Shown: positions 1-8,508, counted from the stretch's first letter. The stretch: 24,434 bases of DNA from Bremia lactucae (GCF_004359215.1 NC_090623.1:1949035-1973468), one strand, 5' to 3'. Numbers and translations are program-made. Notes: generated by a model from the sequence alone, not told the origin.

Positions 1-2
1 TC

Positions 3-326
3 CTTGTTTTTGTAGACAGATTCAGCAAGATAACACATTTTGCTGCAATACCAGAATCGAACACGGCTCCAAGTTGTGCCCGTGTCTTTATCGACACGGT
101 ATTCAAACTTCACAGGCTACTCCGTATACTGGTCTCGGATAAAGATCAACGGTTTACGACGGAGTTTTAACAATCCGTGTTCCGATCTCTCAAAACACGG
201 CTGACTATGTCAACTTCTGATCATCCAGAGACAGATGGTCAGACGGAACGCGTAAATCGCGTCTTCGAAGAAATACTTCGGGGTTACGTCCAATCGTATC
301 CGAATTGGAGCGACTTTAACCGATGA
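3..326 (+). pseudogene. gypsy integrase core domain, broken (G1)
   Basis: Frame 3 reads as a retroviral-type integrase catalytic core (rve fold), the enzyme that joins element cDNA to host DNA. It opens with LVFVDRFSK (first catalytic Asp), continues with ILVSDKDQRF (second Asp) and reaches STSDHPETDGQTERVNR (catalytic Glu), so all three acidic positions are visible. A TAA stop interrupts the frame at the end of the TTEF stretch, about 168, and a TGA closes it at 324-326 just after the SYPNWSDF motif. The next stretch carries a degraded form of the usual asparagine-asparagine segment and then loses frame. The beginning of the domain is cut by the window edge. Confidence 0.85.
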
Positions 327-591
327 ACGAATTCGCCATCAATAATTGGGTGCATGCGTCTACAACGCATATCCACCCAATTAGAGGGATCCTCTAGTTT
401 AAGGGGGGGTGGAATCGCACGAGTAGAATCATTTGTGGCTCATGCTCATCACGCGTCGTTGGCAACTAAAAAACTCTCATGGCAGTGCGCACAACGCGCA
501 CTGAAAAAGACTTAACAAATGAGTCGGCAGAAGAATTTCTGCTGGCTCGAGAATCAGTAATCTTTTTCGTACAGAATTCCTTGCTATCGCA
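327..591 (+). pseudogene. degraded integrase linker (G1)
   Basis: Here the integrase continues but the frame is lost several times. Short pieces can be recognised, such as NNWVHASTTH near 340-370 and EEFLLARESV near 525-560, both typical of the region between the catalytic core and C-terminal domain in chromoviral integrases. Bases are missing relative to a complete copy, so this is a deletion derivative. I see no independent gene here. Confidence 0.6.
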
Positions 592-954
592 TTGGACCGT
601 CAGAAAGGGAACGCAGACAAACATGAAAGGGCAAATGTTCTTTTATTTAAAATTAATGACCTAGTACTACTCTCTACGGTAAACTTACCTACGCATGTAG
701 TCACAAACGTGGGTAGTAGAATTTTACTACCCAAGTTCATTAGGCCATTCCGTGTACTGCATCAAAGAGGCAATGCGTACACAATATAATTGTAACGTAG
801 GATGCGAACACATCCTACGTCTTACGTTGGTCGGCTCTGCCCGTACCAGCAGTACGCGGTTTCTTTCGAGTACGGATCTGACCACCCTTTTCAAAAATAC
901 CTCAGAGAATTTTGTGGTCACGAACCAGATTCTCATGTTGAATATGGGGATTAG
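592..954 (+). pseudogene. gypsy integrase C-terminal region, frameshifted (G1)
   Basis: From 592 the frame reads RQKGNADKHERANV, followed by DLVLLSTVNLP, LLPKFIRPFRVLHQRGNAYTI and a stop at 789. After a frame change at about 790-804 it resumes as RTHPTSYVGRLCPYQQYAVSF to a stop at 952-954. This is the standard C-terminal module of chromoviral integrases: the basic RQK-NADK start, the GDLVLLST strand, the GPFRVL turn and the HPTFYVGRLRPY box. It is an SH3-like DNA-binding region in active elements. The two pieces would be one domain in an intact copy. At least one frameshift disrupts it. Confidence 0.8.
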
Positions 955-1264
955 CATGCCGGGCCTGAAGATCTTCAAAACCGCGATGAGCTGACGAAAG
1001 GTCATTTGAAGAGCGTGATATTTTCCGTTCCTACTCGAACATGGAAAACGCACTCTTCGAACGATGGAAGACCGTTCGATATAGTGAGCCTGCACCATCT
1101 GCTCCAACGAGCGGCACTTACCTCGCTCGTGATCAAGACCCTCCTCCAAATCATGAAGGAAGTTGTCGAGTTTGTCGATCTTCGACTCTATGTTCGACAT
1201 TAAGGTCGGATCTAATTTACCCTCCTCCTCCACAACCATTGGTGGATCCCACGGTGGTCAAAGT
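955..1264 (+). pseudogene. variable linker between integrase and chromodomain (G1)
   Basis: This stretch links the integrase C-terminus to the chromodomain and is normally poorly conserved and acidic or proline-rich. Fragments in alternating frames include DPPPNHEGSCRV near 1137-1170 and the proline run PPPPQPLVDP near 1221-1250, just upstream of the chromodomain. No frame stays open throughout. Confidence 0.55.
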
Positions 1265-1412
1265 TTCTTTTTGGAATGGATTTGAAGCCACCATGATGTG
1301 AAGGAGCAGCGAACGGGTTATCTTGTTCGCTGGCACGGTTATCCACCATCGCATGACAGCTGGGAGTGTCGTTCCCACGGCCTCATCCGTCAGTATGACG
1401 AGACCCATCGGT
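1265..1412 (+). pseudogene. chromodomain of gypsy polyprotein (G1)
   Basis: One frame reads FFLEWI, a stop, SHHDVKEQRTGYLVRWHGYP, then PSHDSWECRSHGLIRQYDETH. The block YLVRW-GYP--HDSWE is the core of the chromodomain that chromoviruses carry at the integrase C-terminus, where it is thought to direct insertion to modified chromatin. The aromatic and WHGY/SWE positions are kept, but a stop lies before the first helix, and the usual QLxADVPG segment between SWE and LVRQYDETH is shortened. The frame continues to 1684 without recognisable protein. Confidence 0.8.
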
Positions 1413-1689
1413 CCAGCGGAGAACACGCGCCACTGGCACATCCAAATCGATTGCAAAACATTAATCGCATCGCGCATCTCGATAGAGATGCGAGCCCTTC
1501 CCCAGGGCGACGAAAGGGAATGCACATCCCCTTTTACTCGCTTCGTGTAGCCAACAAAAACGAACAGGAATCACCCCAAGTGAGGCTTGGAAGTCCTGCC
1601 TCTCGAGACGACCGATGCAGTTTATACATTGCACCGGTTAAGGTTCGTTTCTTAAACTTAACGCGAATCGCGTTAAGCCTTTAAAGCCA

Positions 1690-2451
1690 GGCTTCGCGTC
1701 CAATGCCCATGACATTGCGAATAAACGCGCTCCGGGCTTGCATAAGCGAGGCTTTATCCCTTATTGTTGCCTCTATACCATCGATGCTTGAAAAATGCAT
1801 CGAGATAAATAACTTCCTCAGCACGAAAGTTCTTGGCGCTGGGATCAAGGCCATGCAGCTTTGTCCCAATAAAAAAGGGGTATTTACTGGGAGGAGCAGT
1901 CTTTTCCAAACAAACTTTTGACAAGCCGTTCACGCAAAGCCACGGCTTCGTCTTTGAATAGACGAGACATTTTACTGTCTATGATCCCCTGAGTGGTACC
2001 CACTGAAGCACACAAGAGCTCTTATTACGATGGCTTACGCCATCGTCATTACCACGAACATGAATATGTGCGGGTGACGGCACGGGAGACGGTGCTGGCG
2101 ATGAGGAATCATCCTCATCGTCGGAACCAATCACGCTATAGCACTTCTATACGATTGAGCCCCCTCATTCGAAGGCTCATAGTCAGCCGCCTGACGATGA
2201 TTTGGCGACAAATCTGTTCTCCCCGAGTCGGCCATTTCGTCCGACTCGCATTCGTGGTCGACTCCCAACGAGGGGTTGTAATCACGTGGCGAATCACCAC
2301 GTGCACCCGCAACATTTAGTGTTGCGGGAGGAGACGATACCACGGCAGACGGAACGTCTGCCGCAAGGGACAATAATGCGTCGCCCGCAGCTGCGTGCAC
2401 CGCAGCCGAAGGCGCCGCACTATTCGCATACCGCATGGACTTGTTGACCAT
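1690..2451 (-). pseudogene. antisense reading frame downstream of gypsy pol (G1 aORF)
   Basis: On the minus strand an ATG at 2449-2451 opens a 106-codon frame beginning MVNKSMRYANSAAPSAAVHA, rich in Ala, Ser, Pro and acidic residues. After a frame change it continues with an acidic-Pro/Ser stretch (GSDDEDDSSSPAPSPVPSP, about 2120-2060). It then runs to KMSRLFKDEAVALRERLVKS, KLHGLDPSAKNFRAEEV and YLDAFFKHRWYRGNNKG near 1865-1755. At least three frame breaks separate these pieces. The segment from KLHGLDP to KHR resembles minus-strand text in the second gypsy element (about 13580-13515), and both frames start about 110 bp inside the polypurine tract. I do not recognise the protein. An acidic, low-complexity head followed by a basic-aromatic tail could suit gag or an accessory protein. 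A rival view is an inverted gag-bearing second element. Confidence 0.5.
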
Positions 2452-2551
2452 GTGATAGAATTAAAAAATTGGGTTTGATTAATCCACATCGTTTCTAATG
2501 AAGTGGTCTTATAGTGACCACTCTACCCAATGACAGTTAGAGTGATTGTCG

Positions 2552-2562
2552 TTTAAGGGAGG
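2552..2562 (+). other. polypurine tract of G1
   Basis: TTTAAGGGAGG sits five bases before the 3' LTR start at 2568. Purine tracts in this position prime plus-strand DNA synthesis in LTR elements. The second gypsy has AAGGGGGAG at the same place relative to its LTR, which supports the call and fixes the plus orientation of G1. Confidence 0.7.
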
Positions 2563-2630
2563 ATCGACGTAACGAAGTGTATCGTTACATGAAATTAACG
2601 GTTACAAGTTGTTAATTAGTATGTTATGAA

Positions 2631-3080
2631 TGTAACGGGCACTGCCGACTTGTACTGCTTCAGTACAAGTCCACTTCGCACTGCCTCAGTGCGAGTGGTG
2701 CCTCACGTCGCTTCACGTACACTAGTACGTGCAGATAAAGTCTTCTCTTTCAAACACTTGCTTTAAAAAAGCAAGTGTAGGGGTTTATTAGAAACTGTAT
2801 GAATTAATTTAAGTTCTTCTTGTCTATCTACTTAATACTAACTTAATTATAAACTAATACAAATATGTAGTAAAAGTATTATCTATTTTTCTCTTCGCGC
2901 GCGTCCAGCACTGACTGGACCGCGGAGAAAGTAAATATAATGGTCTATATCTACCAATGGATAAGCTTTTGGAATATTACCATGTAACGTAAAATTCTCC
3001 AAATATTATCTACCTTTTAGATTATATATTTATTAACAACCTTTAAGTGTTAATTTCATGTAACGATACACCCCATTACA
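2631..3080 (-). repeat. solo LTR A1 inserted in the G1 LTR (same family)
   Basis: A 450-bp LTR lies in reverse orientation. Read on the minus strand it starts TGTAATGGGGTGTATCG at 3080 and ends GCAGTGCCCGTTACA at 2631. It is flanked by ATGAA (2626-2630) and ATGTA (3081-3085), a 5-bp target duplication with one difference. Removing it rejoins the G1 LTR. It has no internal region, as expected after recombination between two LTRs. By eye it is about 75-80% similar to the host LTR. Confidence 0.75.
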
Positions 3081-3160
3081 ATGTAAAAGGTAAAGAATAT
3101 TTGAGGAATATTAATTTACATAGAAATGTTTGGCTAGCTAATCCATTGGTAAATATAGAC

Positions 3161-3715
3161 TGTAGGCGGGCACGTCGTAATGCGGCCACGCTCTACTTAG
3201 ACACACACCCTAGCACAGCGAGGAAGCGATTAAACCTGCTTCTCTTGCGTGCAGTGAGGTAGTTGTGGTGGGAGCGCAAGCGACCTAACCCAACACACTA
3301 AGTACTCTGGTTAAGTGTCGACACGGGAGCGGTAATCCGTCTCCTCGTGCGCACTTACCAAGTAGGAAGTAGTTTCCAGACTGATTTATATTTAATAGAA
3401 TTAAATACAAATTCCTATTTTTAGCAATAAAAATGATATCTCTATAGATATCATTTAATATGTATTGCGAGCGTATCTTTCTAGATACCTCGCGTAACGG
3501 ATGACGCTAGCCGTCATCACGGATGACGCTGGGCGTCATCCCTCTTAATGTGAATGCACCTATGTGCATCACATCCACAAGGGTTGGTCACAAATGTGCA
3601 CCACACCCGAGTGTTGGGTCTAATTACTATTATTTAGTAATTGACCATCCCCTTAAGTACACCAAGTGTACTTAAAGGGGACTGTGTAACATAAGGGCAA
3701 CTTCAGCCCGTTACA
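3161..3715 (-). repeat. solo LTR B nested in the G1 LTR, 5-bp duplication TAGAC
   Basis: A 555-bp segment begins TGTAGGCGGGC and ends GCCCGTTACA. It is flanked by TAGAC on both sides (3156-3160 and 3716-3720), a perfect 5-bp target duplication. It interrupts the G1 LTR exactly between the blocks ATCCATTGGTAAATATAGAC and TAGACCATTATAT. Orientation is taken as minus because the 3715 end reads inward TGTAACGGGC...TGTTACA, the self-complementary 5' terminus seen on the other LTRs. Inside are GGATGACGC/GCGTCATCC inverted repeats (about 3500-3541). The family differs from A1. The 71-codon frame at 3047-3262 crosses the boundary and is not a gene. Confidence 0.8.
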
Positions 3716-4021
3716 TAGACCATTATATCGACTTTCTCCGCGGTCCAGTCAGCGCTGGACGCGCGAAAAGCGAAAGATAGATAAGACTTTATTACTTGTT
3801 TTGTATTAATTTATAATTCATTAGTAGTAAATAGATACAAAACAGAAGAACTTAATTATATTATATACAGTTTACTTTAACCCTCTTTAAAGCAAGTATT
3901 TCAAAGAGATTATTCCTCTGCTCGTGCTAGTGTACGTGAAGTGACGTAAGGCACCACTCGTAATGCTTCAGTGCGAGTGGACTTGTACTGAAGCAGTACA
4001 AGTCAGTAGTGCCATGTTACA

Positions 4022-4462
4022 ATGAAGGCTAAGTAGTAGGAAGAAGTAAAACTCTAATACCATAATTAAGTTCCTACAAATTGCAATTTTTTTAACTGAA
4101 TAAATGTCTTAATAATAACTATGTTTTATGACTCATTGGCCTTTTCGCGCGTCTAGCTGCGTTTGGCGGGGTTGACTATACTAGATTGACTAATGAACAG
4201 AACTGTTGTATTGCGCATTGGAAATGCTAAGAAAAATAACAACTTTATAATTCCTCTTAGTAAAATTTATGTAACGAACACAGTTGGAGATATCCATGTG
4301 CTGTCTTGCTTTGTACCTTTGTCTTAAAGATAGCAGATATTGGAGAGTGGAGAATCACTCAATAAATTTGGTCTACTCTTCAGGGTGTCAACAATAAACA
4401 AAGCAGTCAAGAGTAGAAGGCATCAAACTGTTGCAAAAAATCTATTCCGTCATGAAAAGAAT
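4022..4462. other. gene-free spacer with a possible old LTR fragment
   Basis: AT-rich sequence lies between the G1 LTR and the 3' end of the L1-domain gene. The part at about 4040-4165 weakly resembles the A1 LTR in minus orientation (TAATTAAGTTC and TTTTCGCGCGTCTAGC, compared with TTTAAGTTC and CTTCGCGCGCGTCCAGC). GGCGGGGTTGA at 4164 recurs at 8802 inside another LTR. The last 150 bases probably include the 3' untranslated region of the minus-strand gene. I see no coding region. Confidence 0.35.
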
Positions 4463-5585
4463 TCACTTTTTCAATACTTTTCTCTTCATGTGATTCTTCT
4501 TGTTGGCTAGCGTGGTCGGAATCTTCGCTTTCTTACTACGCATTTGGCGAGTCTCGCCAGGCACGCCGTCGGATTGAACATTTTCTGTTGGTTTGACACG
4601 ATTCTTTGCAGTGTGACTTACCTTGGCGGCTTTCATGGACGGCAGCACATTTGCTGTCTCTTTGCTAGTTACATCTTCTGCTGCAGCTTCCGCAATATAT
4701 TCGTCAAGTTTTCTCTTTTTCAAATTTGCCGTCTTTCCAACGGGTGGCAATTTGGCCAACGAAGACAAGGCATTATATACTGGAAGCGCAATCGAGTCGA
4801 CGAGTTTGACACTGATCGACTGCACGCCGTTCCAGCCCTTGGGCACGAGGCTTGCGCAATTATTCATGGCCACCATGATGTTGTCCACAATCTGCTCAAG
4901 CGGCATGTCCACACGTGCTACTTTAACGTTTTGGCAGACGCCAGCACTGACGTGAAAAGTTGTCCGACGCGTGGCAAGACGGACGCTGCTGGAAACATTT
5001 TTGCGAGACACGCGCACGGCCACAGGCTGTTTTTTCTTGACAAAGAATTTTGTCCCGAGCGACCCCTTGAGATATGGTAGCACACGGTCATCAACGAGAA
5101 ACATGTCATAGGCAGCGCTTAGCGCGCGCTTGTCTTCAAATCGTGAAAAACACTTTCGCAACTTCTTAACTGTCATGACTTTCACCACACGATGATCGGT
5201 ATCTTTCTTCAGCGCTTCCTTAATCCGCTTCTTGTCTTCATCTTTAACGAACAAACAGATCTCCGCCGACTCCTCATACAGCGCATGTGGTAAAGTGCTA
5301 TCATATTAACACGAAGTACAGGATCCGTCAAGAATGATCAAGCATATGAAGATGAAGTTAAGCTTTGGAACGTCATTACATTGGAATGGGCTTGAGTGAT
5401 GCTTTGGCCGGTACCAGCTTGCGCGTGAGAATACATGACACGTATTCGACATTTTCTACAAGTTGGAGCTTCGTTCGATCTGTCGTTTTCTTTTCTACAA
5501 GCGTCTGCAATGCTAGTACAGCGCGACGCACTTGCGCCTCGTCCAGCGGGTTCCGTAGCCCTTTACGGATCGTCGCGTCGGTCAT
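4463..5585 (-). CDS. RSL1D1: ribosomal L1 domain-containing protein (RSL1D1/Utp30-like), two exons
   Basis: Exon 1 is 5585-5380 and exon 2 is 5297-4463, giving about 346 residues. The start ATG at 5585 (MTDATIRKGLRNPLDEAQVR) is the first in frame after an upstream stop. Exon 1 supplies the N-terminus of the L1 fold. Exon 2 continues TLPHALYEESAEICLFVKDE, KKLRKCFSRFEDKRALSAAY, then FLVDDRVLPYLKGSLGTKFF. The C-terminal L1 half contains NNCASLVPKGWNGVQSISVK. The Lys-rich tail (RSKKAKIPTTLANKK, MKRKVLKK) looks like a nucleolar signal. Known relatives (human RSL1D1, yeast Utp30/Cic1) are nucleolar proteins of ribosome assembly, so that role is inferred. The domain fit is strong, the exact ortholog less so. 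Codons are intact and the gene is head to head with the enoyl reductase gene. Confidence 0.88.
5298..5379 (-). other. 82-bp GT-AG intron in the L1-domain gene
   Basis: On the minus strand exon 1 ends CCTATTCCAAT, the intron starts GTAATGACG and ends ATATGATAG, and exon 2 starts CACTTTACCACATGCGC. Splicing in phase 2 gives LKPIPITLPHALYEESAE, which runs smoothly through the typical N-terminal L1-domain motif. Without splicing the frame stops straight after IPM. TTAAC at about 5308-5312 (read on the minus strand as GTTAATATG) could hold the branch-point A. Confidence 0.82.
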
Positions 5586-5742
5586 CGAGTAATGCTTGGC
5601 TGGATGGCACTGCTTGTCTCGTTGACTGGTCAAAACTAGAAGTTATGTAATTGGTTAAAAGGGAATAACAATTTTACTTTTAAGTTGCGGTATGTGCCCG
5701 GGCTTCAGTTGCGTGTCACGAGAACCACAGATCTTCACGACG
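5586..5742. promoter_or_regulatory. divergent promoter between the L1-domain and TECR genes
   Basis: Only about 157 bp separate the two start codons (106 bp if TECR starts at 5692), so a shared bidirectional promoter is likely. It is AT-rich around 5640-5690. ATTTTAC at 5671-5677 fits the oomycete flanking promoter element MWTTTNC, but a match to such a short degenerate motif may be chance. No clear Inr (TCAYTYY) or TATA box is seen. Confidence 0.5.
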
Positions 5743-6657
5743 ATGCTAGTTAAGGTAATCAGAAGCGGCAAGACGGCTAAAGACTATGGCTCCGTGGAGG
5801 TCGCGGGATCGGACCTAACTGTCGGCCAACTAAAGAATGCCTTTGAAAAACACGCGCGAGTGTCGCGCTTTCGCCAGAATTTTAAATTGCAGCAGAGTGA
5901 CAAAACGCTCACGACCCTGTCAGAGGACACGAAGCTGTTGGAGGACTATGGCGTCAAAGATGGCTCTACATTAATTTTTCGTGACCTCGGACCACAAATC
6001 GGCTATCGCACGGTATTTGTGGCCGAGTATCTTGGTCCTCTCCTCTTTGTGTTGGGATATTTGGCTCGTCCAGCCTTTATATATGGAAAACAGGCCGGGG
6101 CACAACCGCTTAGCAGCACAGCGATGCTCGGCGTAGCTGCCTGGTCATTGCACTTTTTAAAGCGCGAATTTGAAACATTTTTTGTGCACCGATTCAGTCG
6201 CCCAACGATGCCATTGCGCAACCTTTTCAAAAACTGCAGCTACTATTGGTCTTTCGGAGCCGTAGTTGGTTACCCATTGTGCCATCCAATGTATGCTGGT
6301 CCCACGTCGACGTTGCAGATTACCGTTGGCCTAGTGCTCATGGGCGTATCCGAGCTCCTTAATTTTTGTGTTCACATGCAGCTGCGCAATCTGCGCCCAG
6401 CAGAGGGCTCGAAAGAACGGCCTATTCCCAAGGGCCCTCTATTTGCGCTTGTATCATGTCCCAATTACACTTTTGAAGTGCTTGGTTGGGTTGGATTCTC
6501 TCTCTTCACCCAAGTGGCTGCTAGCTATGTGTTCACGCTCGTTGGTTTTCTCCAGATGGCTGACTGGGCTTTAAAGAAACATCGGGGATACCTTACCACC
6601 TACGGAGATGAGTACAAGAAGCTGTGCCGTAAGGCTATCATCCCCTTCATTCTATAA
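5743..6657 (+). CDS. TECR: very-long-chain enoyl-CoA reductase (trans-2-enoyl-CoA reductase)
   Basis: This predicted ER membrane enzyme does the last step of the fatty-acid elongation cycle, reducing trans-2-enoyl-CoA with NADPH, and also serves sphingolipid chain shortening. The product is 304 residues, close to human TECR at 308. Residues 1-80 form a ubiquitin-like domain (MLVKVIRSGK to LIFRDLGPQIGYRT). A multi-pass steroid 5-alpha-reductase-type domain follows, with membrane segments near 90-115, 127-140, 165-182, 187-212 and 235-273. Diagnostic motifs are HFLKREFETFFVHRFS (137-152), TMPLRNLFKNC, RNLRPAEGSKERPIPKG and SCPNYTFEVLGW; Tyr242 is at the position of the conserved active-site Tyr. 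An upstream in-frame ATG at 5692 adds 17 residues that look unlike family members, so 5743 is preferred. No intron is needed. Confidence 0.93.
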   Translation: MLVKVIRSGKTAKDYGSVEVAGSDLTVGQLKNAFEKHARVSRFRQNFKLQQSDKTLTTLSEDTKLLEDYGVKDGSTLIFRDLGPQIGYRTVFVAEYLGPLLFVLGYLARPAFIYGKQAGAQPLSSTAMLGVAAWSLHFLKREFETFFVHRFSRPTMPLRNLFKNCSYYWSFGAVVGYPLCHPMYAGPTSTLQITVGLVLMGVSELLNFCVHMQLRNLRPAEGSKERPIPKGPLFALVSCPNYTFEVLGWVGFSLFTQVAASYVFTLVGFLQMADWALKKHRGYLTTYGDEYKKLCRKAIIPFIL

Positions 6658-7132
6658 AGCCAGTTATCGTAGTTGTGCTTCAAAACAAATTCTGAGATTT
6701 GATACGAAAAGCTAAAAATTCTTTTTTCTTTCAAAATGGATGTGAGTAAACACCCGTAAAATTCCCATGCCGCGAGATAATAAAGTTTCACTTTTTTATT
6801 GGCATGATAAACCAATGCATTTAGCTTTAAGCTTCCTATTTCTTAGTAAGGCGTAGCAACATAGAGCTGTTACGTAGAGATTTTATAGCGCTTGTGCATC
6901 CGTAGCAACTTCCTACTAAGCGCATTGCATTCCTATTTATGACCTTGCCATTGTTGTGGCAACGATTTGGCATTTGGTGAAACGGGCTAGCTGCCTTTTG
7001 TTGCACACCGTTAAGTTAACGCGTCAGTATGCTCTGTCTTCAATATCTTTAATGGCACACATCGGTTGGAGAACCATTGTTGTGGTACATTTACTTTATG
7101 GGTAAAATACCCTTATATCCTATTTTATAATA
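6658..7132. other. TECR 3' flank and AT-rich spacer
   Basis: Stop-rich sequence follows the TECR stop. AATAAA at 6779-6784, about 122 bp downstream, could serve in 3' end formation. GTAGCAAC recurs at 6853 and 6902. No coding region, RNA gene or recognisable repeat is seen. Confidence 0.4.
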
Positions 7133-7613
7133 GTCAATTACTTAAATCCCCATTTTTTATGAGTAACAAATGCGGTCGCCGCCAGATATAAATCTGGCGG
7201 CCAAAATCTATTTTTGATTTAGGTTAAGGTTTTGGATTAAATGATTGGATAAAGCGCAGTTCCCCTTTTGATCTTAAAGCGTCAAGTGCCTTCCTAAGGC
7301 TTGCGCATTGATCTGTAGAGATAGAAGCCTTTCTAAGGTATATACTCGTGGGCACTAGTTGCCACTTGGTTCTACGAACCCCTGAATCCCTTGAACTAGG
7401 CATCATTAAGCTTTATAGCTTGTACGACTCCCTGAGCTGTTAACACATTAGTTCTATAGAACTGAGAGACACTCTGAGTCTGAAGCCTTCCTCTGACTTT
7501 AGGAGCGAGGTAGCTCCGCTAAAATATCGGTGGCTCTGGCCAATAAAACCACATTTCACGGCCCCAAAAATATATAACCCTTCTAATTGTCAACTGAGGG
7601 AGGTCAATTACTT
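7133..7613. repeat. 459-bp segment between 11-bp direct repeats
   Basis: GTCAATTACTT occurs at 7133-7143 and again at 7603-7613, exactly 470 bp apart. The segment between contains a hairpin CCGCCAGAT-ATAA-ATCTGGCGG (7179-7200) and a 60-codon minus-strand frame (7406-7224) that I do not recognise. The direct repeats could be a long target-site duplication around an unclassified element, but no matching terminal inverted repeats are visible. Confidence 0.35.
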
Positions 7614-7805
7614 CACGTAGTGACCAACCTTCTTGGCATGAGCATAGAGTTTTCGCATTCGTCATGTAACAAGGATCAAGCTATTACTTTGGGAACAAGG
7701 ATCGGAAAAGCGTATATGCTTGACTTTGAGCAGGAAAAGAAGCATGTTTCGTGAAATATTCCGAGGTAACTTTTAGCGAGAGCCCTGGCACGCTCGCATA
7801 GGGAA

Positions 7806-8508
7806 TTTTGACGATGACCATTCGAGGCATGGCTTGATTTTCTGATTAAGAGCAAAAGTGAAGTGGTTGGCAAGCTAAATGAGTTCAAGATACTGTACGA
7901 GAACCAATGGGGTGAACGTCTGGGGTGCTTGCGCTCCGACAATGGAACGGTGTTCGTGAACAAGACTGTCGCGGGATGTGCAAACAGAATGGCATCGTGC
8001 ATTAGTGCTCTGCTCCATACAGCCCTCAATAGAGCGGAGTGGCAGAGCGAATGAACAGGACTATTATGGAAAGGCCCACAGAATGCTGCACTACTAGAGC
8101 GTACCGACTGAATGGTGGGCGGAAGTTGCGAGCACATTGGTGTATCTAATAAATTGCTCCATCAGTGCGGCAGACTTTACTCACCCCCTACGAGTTGGCT
8201 TTCAACATGAAGCCTCAAATGGCTCATATACGCGTGTTCGGGTCGCAGGGTTATGCTCATATTGACGATACGAAATGGACGAAGCTCGAACTCATGAGTT
8301 TTTTAAGTGCATGTTTCTTGGCTATGGGAAGAACGTCTAGATTTGATTTGGAAAATGACAAGGTCAAAGTGACTTGATCTGTGAAGTTCGATGAGCGTGA
8401 AGCAGACGGTATCGCGACACGCAATCGATGAAGCCGAGAACAGTCATTCAAATGACCAAGGACAGTTATGAAGTAAATATTCAGCAGCACATGGTTCGAC
8501 AGCCCGAT
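7806..8508 (+). pseudogene. Ty1/copia integrase fragment, frameshifted (C1)
   Basis: The piece begins with a degraded DDDHSRHGLIF strand and shifts to FLIKSKSEVVGKLNEFKILY, ENQWGERLGCLRSDNGTVFV (second catalytic Asp in RSDNG). The expected glutamate segment is degraded (HTALNRAEWQSE, stop at 8052). Further on come NEWWAEVASTLVYLIN, SLKW or AHIRVFGSQGYAHID (about 8225-8275) and FKCMFLGYGKNV (about 8305-8340). This is the usual order in oomycete copia polyproteins. Multiple frame changes and stops make it dead. It is cut at 8509/8510 by a solo LTR and resumes at 9013. Confidence 0.8.

Larger units (their letters stand above)
1..4021 (+). mobile_element. Ty3/gypsy chromovirus remnant G1 (3' half, with LTR)
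   Basis: This is the 3' half of a plus-strand LTR retrotransposon entering from the left edge. In order it holds integrase core, integrase C-terminal region, chromodomain, a non-pol segment with antisense coding potential, a polypurine tract and a 3' LTR starting at 2568. The LTR is broken by two later solo-LTR insertions (2631-3080 and 3161-3715) and ends at 4021. Stops, frameshifts and small deletions run through all coding parts, so the element is dead. The chromodomain after integrase places it among chromoviruses. The 5' half, gag and reverse transcriptase lie outside the window. Confidence 0.85.
2568..4021 (+). repeat. G1 3' LTR, split into three pieces by two insertions
   Basis: The LTR runs 2568-2630, resumes at about 3081/3086-3160, and finishes at 3721-4021, about 440 bp in total. 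Joining the pieces matches the same-family LTR at 24108 and the inverted copy at 2631-3080. Shared blocks are the GTGTATCGTTACATGAAATT start, the AAGGTA-A-AATAT segment, CCATTGGTA-ATATAGAC, TTTCTCCGCGGTCCAGTCAG, and a hairpin-rich end before the terminal TTACA. The first base is C instead of T. The interrupting segments begin and end in TG/CA and carry 5-bp duplications, so the order of events can be read directly. Confidence 0.8.

Noticed and set aside
377..397. GGGATCCTCTAG resembles a cloning-vector polylinker
   Set aside because: Only about 12 bases fit. The rest of the polylinker is absent and the flanking text is gypsy integrase.
3047..3262. 71-codon plus-strand frame
   Set aside because: It spans the boundary of the G1 LTR and the solo LTR at 3161, so it cannot be a conserved gene.
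6003..6230. Minus-strand frame of 75 codons inside TECR
   Set aside because: It is a shadow of a well-conserved plus-strand gene.
7676..8137. 153-codon minus-strand open frame
   Set aside because: It is the complement of the copia C1 integrase region on the plus strand and shows no domain of its own.
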